NCBI GenBank assembly: GCA_964540135.1
Contig: CAZILK010000016.1
Coordinates: 1 to 20,281, forward strand
DNA length: 20,281 bases
Origin: CAZCAQ01 sp964540135
Lineage (GTDB): Bacteria > Patescibacteriota > WWE3 > UBA101185 > UBA10185
Direction of reading: 5' to 3'
The notes below the pieces were generated by a model, which saw only the letters and a list, made by a program, of their open reading frames with translations, did not search any database and was not told the origin of the DNA. A program made the position numbers and the translations under genes. Positions 13,861 through 20,281 of the stretch are shown here, one piece after another; the first letter of the stretch is position 1; every line of letters starts with the position of its first letter.

Positions 13861-16230
13861 GTGAGATATCTTGCGTGCTTAGCTACATTCATTATTATGG
13901 GGATTGTAACCAACTGTTTTGCTGAAGGTAATTGGACACAAACTACTCTCACAAAGCCCTATTTATCAACACTAATTAATACTCACTTCGGAGTATATGT
14001 TGGCGAACTTGACTTAAGGGGTGTCACAAACAAATACAACGGTCTATATGTATCAAAAGATTTAGGAGAGGTTTGGAATGAAGTTGGCGAAAAGCTTAAT
14101 AAAAGGGGTATAACTGATCTGTTTTACGACAAAGAAACACAAGCACTGTATGCTGCTACTTACTATTTTGTTAAAGATCTGGATCTAAATAAATCGGTGT
14201 CCGGTCTGTATGTTTCACATGACCACGGGCTTACCTGGACACACATGGGTCCGGAAGTTTCAACAACAAAGATTATCGGCTTTAGTTCTAGCCTACTTCT
14301 TGGGACCTATAGCCATGGATTGTGGTTATCGCAGGATAACGGTGAGACATGGAATCAGGTTATAGGAAGCGGCTTTTTTGGTCCAAAGATTAGCATGCTC
14401 CAAGTTATTGGTAACGATATATATGTTAGTAGCGATCTAAAGACTTATAAATCAACGGACGGCGGAGTTACTTGGAGTATAGTTTTAGGACTAGAAGAGG
14501 CAAAGCTTACAAACCTAACCAAAGCCGGAGATATATTTTTCGGAGGCTCAAACACACTTAGTGGGATGTTTTATTCTACAGATGGAGGCAATTCCTGGCA
14601 AAAAGATGCGTTCTGGAACAACAAACAAGCTTTCTGCACAAGTTACTTCCCTTTTAGCAAAGCTCTCTATGCATGCTCGAAAACAAGTGCGTACGTAAGC
14701 TATGATTTTGGAAAAAACTGGCAAAACTTAAATGCTCCTTTTACCAAAGACCCAACAGCACTCACCTGGGTGTTTACTCCAAATTCAAAATTGTTTGCGA
14801 TAACACCAGCAGACGGCATGCTTGCCTACAATATGCCGGCACGTGCAAACAATATTAACGGCGTATTCAACCAATTATGGGATGAGTCTTATGTAAACGA
14901 GTCTGTAGATACCATTTCTGCTTATTTTGACCACGCTTACCCGCTCCTTGGATATAGCTTGTATTCAGAACCAGCAGAACAGGCTACAACTACAACTAAT
15001 TACTTAGGGGAGATTGGAGGTGAACCATTCATGTATTACAGCGGGCATGATGGCATCGACTTTGCACTTAACTACGGAACTCCCATTAAGACTCCTGCGA
15101 GTGGGCACGCTCAGTACTACTATCAAAAAGGTGGTCTGGGACACCATATAAAAATCACACATCAAAACGGCCTTCAATCTATATACGGCCATCTACAAAA
15201 GGAGATCGCAGAGGACTACGCTTCAGGTTCAGAAGTGGTAAACGGAGACGTTATCGGAAAAGTAGGTATGTCTGGAAATACAACCGGCCCGCATCTCCAT
15301 TTTACGGTACTACAAGACTTAAATGATACTGGGGATTTTCTCGACGACATCCCTGAAGGCAAGACAGATCCTTTTGGCTGGCAAGGACTTCTTTCTAGCG
15401 ATCCTTGGGAGAACTTTACTTGGAGCGATGCAAACGGTACACATACGACCGGAGCTAGCACATATCTCTGGGTAAATCCTCTTCAATCAAGTGACCGCTA
15501 TAAATCAGGAGAAGAGTCACTTGACCAGTTTTTCAATCTAGAAATTCTCTTCCCTGAAACCGACCACGTGTATTCAGCTTTTCTAAATTCAGTGCCTTCT
15601 AAATCACTAAATAGAACTGATGATAAACTCACAACACCACCAAACAGCGCTGTGAAAATTGATCTGTTTGATACCTTCGGCAGTAAAGTTACACAGATTG
15701 GCAAACCTACTCGCTTAACATTCGGCTATGAAGGCCTACTTCAAAATATAGATGAACAAACTCTCAAAATTCTTCACTTTAACGAAATTGATAGCTTGTG
15801 GGAGGAACTTAACAGTACTATAGATATGACAACTAAAAAGATTTGGGCAGAGACTACTTCATTCTCTATGTTTGCCTTAGTGGGGCAAAAGTTAGACTAC
15901 TCACCACCAACAACAAAGATTGAAGTTACGGGGTTAAAATTAGGCGACACCTTCATAAATGCTCCAACTATAGAGTTAATACCTGAGGATGTTGATTATC
16001 AGTCCCAAAGCTTAACTACTCTTTTTTCACTAAATGATAACGAATGGGCGGAGTATGAAGCTCCATTCATGATAACTGGGGACGACTTAATACCTGCCAT
16101 CACTCTTAAAGTTAAAAGCCTAGATGAGTTTCAAAATGTTGAGGAGGTGAAGACAGTTACAATAAAAACAAATATTCGGACAGATAGGAAAAAAATTATA
16201 ATCAAAGATGCTACTTTTACAACAAACTGA
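13861..16230 (+). CDS. Secreted Asp-box beta-propeller / M23 metallopeptidase protein
   Basis: 789 residues, GTG start followed by a signal peptide (about 1-21, ending NCFA). Residues about 40-325 form a propeller with six Asp boxes of the form SxDxGxxW: 65-72, 119-126, 157-164, 198-205, 239-246 and 280-287. Residues about 385-505 are an M23 (LytM/lysostaphin-type) zinc peptidase: GHDGIDF with His396 and Asp400, YGHL with His444, and GPHLHF with His478 and His480. All catalytic positions are present, so cleavage of peptidoglycan cross-bridges in the wall is plausible. The C-terminal 250 residues contain a TSFSMFALVG segment and Ig-like strands, which I take as surface-attachment or binding modules. 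The propeller may bind glycans or other cells. It converges with mnmA, with 2 nt between the stop codons. Confidence 0.92.
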   Translation: MRYLACLATFIIMGIVTNCFAEGNWTQTTLTKPYLSTLINTHFGVYVGELDLRGVTNKYNGLYVSKDLGEVWNEVGEKLNKRGITDLFYDKETQALYAATYYFVKDLDLNKSVSGLYVSHDHGLTWTHMGPEVSTTKIIGFSSSLLLGTYSHGLWLSQDNGETWNQVIGSGFFGPKISMLQVIGNDIYVSSDLKTYKSTDGGVTWSIVLGLEEAKLTNLTKAGDIFFGGSNTLSGMFYSTDGGNSWQKDAFWNNKQAFCTSYFPFSKALYACSKTSAYVSYDFGKNWQNLNAPFTKDPTALTWVFTPNSKLFAITPADGMLAYNMPARANNINGVFNQLWDESYVNESVDTISAYFDHAYPLLGYSLYSEPAEQATTTTNYLGEIGGEPFMYYSGHDGIDFALNYGTPIKTPASGHAQYYYQKGGLGHHIKITHQNGLQSIYGHLQKEIAEDYASGSEVVNGDVIGKVGMSGNTTGPHLHFTVLQDLNDTGDFLDDIPEGKTDPFGWQGLLSSDPWENFTWSDANGTHTTGASTYLWVNPLQSSDRYKSGEESLDQFFNLEILFPETDHVYSAFLNSVPSKSLNRTDDKLTTPPNSAVKIDLFDTFGSKVTQIGKPTRLTFGYEGLLQNIDEQTLKILHFNEIDSLWEELNSTIDMTTKKIWAETTSFSMFALVGQKLDYSPPTTKIEVTGLKLGDTFINAPTIELIPEDVDYQSQSLTTLFSLNDNEWAEYEAPFMITGDDLIPAITLKVKSLDEFQNVEEVKTVTIKTNIRTDRKKIIIKDATFTTN

Positions 16231-16232
16231 AG

Positions 16233-17440
16233 CTAAGAAATGATTCCCCCGCCAAGGACTACCCCGTCTTTATACAGTACACTGCTCTGTCCTGGTGCAA
16301 TAGCAAAAGCGGGGTTATTGAGTACAACTTGTTTGGTGCTTATTTGAACACTACACTGGTGAAATTCACCTAAATGTCTTATCCGGCATTCACATTCAAG
16401 TAACCCGGTATAGATGTCACCTATCCAGTTCAAGCTCTCAAGATNNNNNNNNNNNNNNNNNNNNNNNNNNNNNNNNNNNNNNNNNNNNNNNNNNNNNNNN
16501 NNNNNNNNNNNNNNNNNNNNNNNNNNNNNNNNNNNNNNNNNNNNTCACATTCAAGTAACCCGGTATAGATGTCACCTATCCAGTTCAAGCTCTCAAGATG
16601 AAACTCGGTCACCATACAGTCCTCAATAGTCCCGACAACAATTTCGTTTGTTAATACACTTTTTGATACTACGTATAAAGGCACGCCTTGATACTTGGTT
16701 AATGTAAATCCATGCCTTTGCCCAACTGTAAAGTATAGAGCTCCGTCATGTTCTCCAATTACTTCTCCATCTGTACTTAAAACATTCCCTTTTTTAAGCT
16801 CAAAATCTGCATTTTCAATTAAAAAGTCTTTTAAATTAACATTCCCTATAAAACATATTCCCATGCTATCTGGTTTGTTAGCTGACGGAAGACCAAGCTT
16901 TAGAGCAATTTCACGTGTTTTGGACTTAAGTGTATCTCCTAATGGAAAAAGAATATGCTTTAGTTGCTCTTGTCTTAAAGCGTATAGAAAGTAAGTTTGA
17001 TCTTTACTCTTATCTTTGGGAACTCCTAGCTGCCAGAAATCATTTCCAAATGTATTCGTTGCGTAATGCCCTGTTGCAACAAAGTCAAAGCCTTCACTAA
17101 GCGCCCATTTCAAAAACAGACCAAACTTTATCTCTTTGTTACATAAAACATCGGGATTTGGTGTTCTGCCGGCCTTGTATTCAGAAAAGAAATAAGCAAG
17201 CACTGTATCACGATACTCTTTTTGGTAATCAAGAGCTTTAAACGGAATATTAAGTAGCGAGGCTGTAGCTACAGCGTCTGCTCTATCTTGCTTGCCGCTA
17301 CATCCAAGCGTATCGTAATCCCAACACTGCATATGAACACCGGTAACATCATACCCCTCTTGTTTAAGCAGGTAGGCTGCAACTGAAGAATCAACACCAC
17401 CACTAAGCCCTATAGCAACTTTTAAGTTTGAATTAGACAC
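16233..17440 (-). CDS. mnmA: tRNA-specific 2-thiouridylase MnmA (interrupted by scaffold gap)
   Basis: MnmA thiolates U34 of tRNA-Lys, -Glu and -Gln using sulfur relayed by a desulfurase. The PP-loop SGGVDSS (about 13-19), first catalytic Cys in NPDVLCNKEIKF (about 100), KDQTYFL, second catalytic Cys in GICFIG (about 196) and FTVGQRHG are all present. The 100-N gap (16445-16544) is flanked by identical 55-bp copies; merging them restores one continuous frame with about 350 residues from the GTG at 17440, ending in GGGIIS. The start is chosen at this GTG because TATAAT (17447-17452) lies 6 nt upstream and inside the longer ATG version (17470), and because the resulting N-terminus fits the family. 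It lies 35 nt after the stop of the HEPN-like gene. Confidence 0.93.
16390..16599. repeat. 55-bp direct duplication flanking a 100-N scaffold gap (assembly artefact)
   Basis: Bases 16390-16444 are identical to 16545-16599, with exactly 100 N between. The round N number and the k-mer-like overlap length point to two contig ends that overlap but were scaffolded instead of merged. Removing 155 bases (one copy plus the Ns) restores mnmA, so the duplication is not biological. Confidence 0.93.
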
Positions 17441-17446
17441 ACGGGT

Positions 17447-17452
17447 ATTATA
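17447..17452 (-). promoter_or_regulatory. -10 box deciding the mnmA start
   Basis: Consensus TATAAT on minus, then 6 nt and GTG at 17440. It lies within the coding frame that would result from the ATG at 17470, so a transcript from it can only use the GTG. Confidence 0.6.
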
Positions 17453-17475
17453 CTTCACAAATGTGGCCACCCAAA

Positions 17476-17982
17476 CTACCTACCAGAAGTATTGTTTTGT
17501 ATTAAATCGCACTTAGTTACAGCCAGTTCCATAGCAGCATTTATTTTTGAGATGAGCGAAATAGATTCCTCATAGTTAAGCTTCTTAAAATTATGAGGAA
17601 AGTAGTGAAAGACTTCGTTTCTACCAAGTTTCCATGCTTCCCACAGTATGTCTGATAAATCTTTACCGCCTTTTGCATGTGTACATAAAGATTCATATAC
17701 CGACCCTCTTGTATTACTTAGATTACCAGGGTTTAGTATTCTCCCTATTCTTATATCGTCACTATAGTACTCGTCTTGTTTAATAAGACCAATATCCAAA
17801 AAGAACTTCTTTAAGAAGCCTTCGTAGGCTTTTGAGAAAGGGAAAACTAAAAAGGAGTAGTCCGAAATGTTCTTTTTTAATAAATGCAGATGATCAAGAA
17901 GCATCTCACCATCAACAATTAACCCTTTTTGGTAATCAGACAGATAATCCCACAAAAAAGATCTCCTATTGATAATCTGCAT
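17476..17982 (-). CDS. HEPN-like protein, possible RNase (RnlA-toxin-like)
   Basis: 168 residues, mostly helical in appearance. LGRNEVFHYFPHN (about 119-131) contains Arg121-Asn122-x3-His126, the R-polar-x-H pattern of HEPN RNases. The preceding helix YSFLVFPFSKAYEGFLKKFF and the following KINAAMELAV helix fit a four-helix HEPN bundle. The layout recalls RnlA-type toxin domains, but I cannot confirm that family, and no obvious antitoxin gene is adjacent. It may act on RNA, and its neighbour modifies tRNA, but the link is only positional. An extended -10 (TGC-TAGACT, 17989-17994) lies 6 nt before the ATG. There is no signal peptide or membrane segment. Confidence 0.78.
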   Translation of the reverse strand: MQIINRRSFLWDYLSDYQKGLIVDGEMLLDHLHLLKKNISDYSFLVFPFSKAYEGFLKKFFLDIGLIKQDEYYSDDIRIGRILNPGNLSNTRGSVYESLCTHAKGGKDLSDILWEAWKLGRNEVFHYFPHNFKKLNYEESISLISKINAAMELAVTKCDLIQNNTSGR

Positions 17983-17988
17983 ACTTCA

Positions 17989-17997
17989 AGTCTAGCA
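17989..17997 (-). promoter_or_regulatory. Extended -10, leaderless start of the HEPN-like gene
   Basis: Minus-strand TGC-TAGACT followed by 6 nt and ATG at 17982, the same geometry as several other genes in the window. Confidence 0.45.
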
Positions 17998-18032
17998 TTA
18001 ACATGCTGCCAAATAATAGAATTAATCGGCAC

Positions 18033-18611
18033 TTAATTTGAGAATACTACTGAGTTGTTTGCAAGAGACGAGAGCTCTACAAGAGACGATATAACAAACG
18101 ATTGACCATCAGGCGATGTAAGGATCTTAGTTCCAGGTAGGTTTACAGGCTCGAGTGGCAAAAATTGAGAACTATTTAATCCCCATGCGTTTTTAACATA
18201 ATATTTTATATAAGAATACTGTTTCCAATCAGAGCTTGGTTCAATCAATATCTCATGCCCTTCAGTCTGTCCTCCGCTGATAACAGGCATCTGATAACCT
18301 GCTTCAAGAGATGAGGCGCATTCTTCATATGTATTACACAAAAACTCATAGAAATCCCAGGTAGGTCCAGTTGATCTCACAGTCACTGCAAGTCCTGTTT
18401 TATTAGCACTCTCTCTTATACTTTGAGATGACCCAAGAATTTGAGCATCTCTTGAGCTAGTTTGAGGTTTTTTAATAGTTGAATTATAGAAAGTTAACCC
18501 ACCAAGAAGAGCTAAAACAGCTACTAAAATATGCAACTGAGAAAAGCCTTCATTTGAAAAGCGTTTCGTAGTAACTGAGTAAGTATTTATTTCAGGCAGG
18601 TTACTTAACAT
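18033..18611 (-). CDS. Pilin-like secreted protein (possible type IV pseudopilin)
   Basis: 192 residues. A charged leader ends in NEG before FSQLHILVAVLALLGGLTFY, so a prepilin-peptidase cut between Gly22 and Phe23 followed by a hydrophobic helix is plausible. The usual Glu at position 5 of the mature chain is His27, which weakens the call. The rest (about 50-192) would be outside the cell: a Ser-rich linker, then a domain with two Cys (FLCNTYEECA) six residues apart. Alternatively this is a simple signal-anchor protein. No pilus-assembly gene is in the window. The ATG follows an alternating TA stretch with a weak -10 at the 6-nt spacing. Confidence 0.72.
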   Translation of the reverse strand: MLSNLPEINTYSVTTKRFSNEGFSQLHILVAVLALLGGLTFYNSTIKKPQTSSRDAQILGSSQSIRESANKTGLAVTVRSTGPTWDFYEFLCNTYEECASSLEAGYQMPVISGGQTEGHEILIEPSSDWKQYSYIKYYVKNAWGLNSSQFLPLEPVNLPGTKILTSPDGQSFVISSLVELSSLANNSVVFSN

Positions 18612-18834
18612 ATATATATAATGCCCAAAAAAAGAAGGTCATGTCAATAAGATTATTTCAACCGTCGTTGGAGCATTTATGTGTTCAAGCCCACTATATA
18701 GGCTGCAGTACAGGCTTTGAATAACAGGGCTTTTTGAAAACCAAGAAGTACGAACACAATATTTATTCAGCGATTAAACGGGTATTAAATCCAGTGAACA
18801 CTTTGAAACCTAATAATTTTGTGAATTTTTAAGC

Positions 18835-18840
18835 TATAAT
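18835..18840 (+). promoter_or_regulatory. -10 box of the glycosyltransferase gene, leaderless start
   Basis: Consensus TATAAT, then GGGGTT and the ATG at 18847. No good -35. The rest of the 235-bp gap 18612-18846 shows no RNA gene or terminator that I can support. Confidence 0.6.
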
Positions 18841-18846
18841 GGGGTT

Positions 18847-19953
18847 ATGAAATACAAAAAAGTAGCTCTAATACATGACTACTTAGTGCAGTTTGGCGGG
18901 GCTGAGAAAACACTAGAAGCAATTCTTGAGCTCTTTCCCGATGCAGAGCTGTTTACAGGAACATATAACCCAAAAAACCTTCCCAAAACTATAACCTCAC
19001 GTATTGTTCATTATCCAAAAAGCAGGCTGTTAACTAAATTCTCCAAGTTTTTAACCTTTTTAATGCCTGTTGTTTTTGAAAACTTTGATTTAAGAGACTT
19101 TGATTTAATAATCTCAGATGGTACGGCTTGGCCAAAAGGCGTTATTACAAAACCAGGTCAAACCCACTTTGCATATATTCATACTCCCCCACGTTTTTTA
19201 TATAAATATTCTGTTGAAACAACAAAGCGTAACACTTGGTACTATAAGCCGTTTGTTGCAATTATTGATAATGTGCTTAGGGTTTGGGATTTTGCTGCAG
19301 CTCAAAGGCCAAATTACCTAATTGCAAACTCAATGGAGGTAGCAAATAGAATTAAGAAATTTTATAAAAGAGATGCTGTTGTTATCTATCCACCAGTTGA
19401 AGTTGAGTGGTCATACAAAACAAAGCCACGCAATAACATGGAGCCTCCCTACTACACAGCCCTTGGAAGGCTTGTAGCCTATAAAAACTTCGAGTTTTTA
19501 GTTCTTGCTTTTAATCTTCTTGAGTTACCCCTAACAATCATAGGAACAGGTCCAGAAGAAGCAAAGCTTAAAAAGATTGCAGGCCACACAATAACTTTTG
19601 CAGGCAGGGCTCCTGATGAGGAAAAACACAATTTACTGGCAAACAGTATCGGATTTATCTTTCCTGTTGTGGATGAAGACTTTGGTATATCAGCGATAGA
19701 AGCCATGTCTCATGGCGTTCCGGTACTTGCGCACAGATCGGGAGGACCGCTGGAATTCATCGAAGAGGGTGTAAATGGGATGTTTTTTGATAATCTATCG
19801 CTTGATGAATTTATAGTCAAAATGAAAGAATTTGATGATGCTTGCAGGAAACAAGTATTTGATCCGATTGAAATTAAAAGACGCGTTCAAAGGTTTGATA
19901 AAGAGAGATTCAAACAAGAACTGATGGGGTTTATTGAAACTAAGCTTGAATAA
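18847..19953 (+). CDS. Glycosyltransferase family 4 protein
   Basis: 368-residue GT-B fold transferase of the GT4 type. The N-terminal domain begins KVALIHDYLVQFGGAEKTLEA (6-26), with the Gly-Gly-Ala loop typical for acceptor-side binding. The C-terminal domain has LGRLVAYKNFEFLVLAF (206-222), IIGTGPEEAKLKKIA (231-245) and EDFGISAIEAMSHGVPVLAHRSGGPLEFI (277-305), with the nucleotide-sugar-binding E-x7-E pair Glu277/Glu285. It probably adds a hexose, perhaps mannose, to a lipid-linked or surface glycan at the inner face of the membrane; the sugar is not readable from sequence. The gene stands alone with its own TATAAT box 6 nt before the ATG, and converges with the small repeat protein gene. 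Confidence 0.93.
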   Translation: MKYKKVALIHDYLVQFGGAEKTLEAILELFPDAELFTGTYNPKNLPKTITSRIVHYPKSRLLTKFSKFLTFLMPVVFENFDLRDFDLIISDGTAWPKGVITKPGQTHFAYIHTPPRFLYKYSVETTKRNTWYYKPFVAIIDNVLRVWDFAAAQRPNYLIANSMEVANRIKKFYKRDAVVIYPPVEVEWSYKTKPRNNMEPPYYTALGRLVAYKNFEFLVLAFNLLELPLTIIGTGPEEAKLKKIAGHTITFAGRAPDEEKHNLLANSIGFIFPVVDEDFGISAIEAMSHGVPVLAHRSGGPLEFIEEGVNGMFFDNLSLDEFIVKMKEFDDACRKQVFDPIEIKRRVQRFDKERFKQELMGFIETKLE

Positions 19954-19954
19954 G

Positions 19955-20182
19955 TTACCTAGCTTGAATATCTCGCCCATGGCTTGGTCGGTGCTGCGAG
20001 TGAGGATCGCCCTCCTCATGTCTTGCCTGATGGTTAGGATCCTCTGCATAGCCCTCGTGCTGATCACCTTTAACAGGGCGTTGTCCGTCTCCAGGACAAT
20101 CTTCATCACACAACTGCCTACGTTGATCAACAGCTACCGGAGCACTCTTTGGACTTAATAAGATTATTGTTTGGTAGGTCAT
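19955..20182 (-). CDS. Small His/Asp/Gln-rich repeat protein (75 aa)
   Basis: 75 residues, unrecognised. After a short hydrophobic start (TIILLS) comes a very hydrophilic tail. A CDEDC motif (25-29) and six His (42, 51, 55, 61, 64, 68) suggest possible metal binding. Residues 48-58 and 59-69 are two diverged 11-residue repeats that share Asp1, Pro2, Gln5, Arg7 and Gly11. The DNA is visibly richer in G+C than its surroundings. Support for a real gene: the frame is open from a promoter (TTGACA, 17 bp, TAGAGT; 8 nt to ATG) to a stop one base from the glycosyltransferase stop, with the repeat preserved at protein level. Against: it is short, and longer antisense frames exist. Confidence 0.55.
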   Translation of the reverse strand: MTYQTIILLSPKSAPVAVDQRRQLCDEDCPGDGQRPVKGDQHEGYAEDPNHQARHEEGDPHSQHRPSHGRDIQAR

Positions 20183-20190
20183 GGCTTTAT

Positions 20191-20219
20191 ACTCTAGAAG
20201 CCTCTATTCGTATTGTCAA
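20191..20219 (-). promoter_or_regulatory. Promoter of the His-rich small protein
   Basis: Consensus TTGACA (20214-20219) and TAGAGT (20191-20196) on minus with a 17-bp spacer. The hexamer ends 8 nt before the ATG, so the mRNA would have at most a few leader bases. Confidence 0.6.
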
Positions 20220-20270
20220 ATCCTAAACTGTAAATTTGCACATTCCCTATCTCAAGCCAGTCAGGTACTC

Positions 20271-20276
20271 TTGACA
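20271..20276 (+). promoter_or_regulatory. Plus-strand -35 box at the window edge
   Basis: TTGACA on plus, part of TTGACAATAC (20271-20280), the exact inverted copy of 20210-20219. It probably belongs to a divergent gene beyond the window; its -10 box is not visible. Confidence 0.4.
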
Positions 20277-20281
20277 ATACA

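Noticed and set aside
16233..16433. A separate 66-aa gene after the N gap
   Set aside because: It is the C-terminus of MnmA, cut off only by the false gap.
19795..20130. 111-aa minus-strand frame overlapping the glycosyltransferase end
   Set aside because: Largely antisense to a confident GT4 gene, with no promoter or start signal; the 75-aa frame ends cleanly at the GT4 stop.
1..20281. CRISPR array, insertion sequence or prophage
   Set aside because: No regularly spaced repeats, transposase or phage structural genes; the only mobile elements supported are the two introns.

Overview
The window looks like a chromosomal segment of a Candidate Phyla Radiation (Patescibacteria) bacterium. The main reasons are a short 16S rRNA gene (about 1,450 exon bases) interrupted by two group I introns with LAGLIDADG homing endonucleases, and compact, A+T-rich, tightly packed genes using the standard code. 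Many genes have no ribosome binding site and a -10 box directly in front of the start codon. The exact phylum cannot be fixed from the sequence alone; a Microgenomates/Katanobacteria-like lineage is my guess.

Layout. 1-4700: yvcK, a divergent nucleotidyltransferase-like protein, a GGDEF-like protein, a cupin, a tiny membrane protein and a histidine phosphatase, most with their own promoters. 4697-4989: tRNA-Ser(GGA) on minus and tRNA-Ile(GAT) on plus; the tRNA-Ile runs into a secreted-protein gene. 5599-8174: a three-gene ABC-2 exporter operon. 8201-11888: a self-contained 16S transcription unit on minus with promoter, processing stem, two introns and terminator, and no 23S, 5S or spacer tRNA next to it. 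11961-13747: a small secreted protein and a fused polyamine enzyme (BpsA-type aminopropyltransferase plus SpeD-type decarboxylase). 13861-16230: a large secreted Asp-box propeller/M23 peptidase. 16233-17982: mnmA, interrupted by an artificial 100-N scaffold gap, and a HEPN-like protein. 18033-20182: a pilin-like protein, a GT4 glycosyltransferase and a small His/Asp-rich repeat protein. The right edge carries two divergent -35 boxes.

How it fits together. Translation-related parts (16S, two tRNAs, mnmA) sit among cell-envelope functions (yvcK, M23 peptidase, glycosyltransferase, ABC exporter, pilin-like protein). The observations most worth checking are the BpsA-SpeD fusion; the two 16S introns whose endonuclease stop codons lie inside the conserved P7 element; the absent splice-site U at the second intron; a 6-nt spacing between -10 box and start codon that recurs at seven genes; and the 55-bp duplication flanking the N gap, which lets mnmA be restored.
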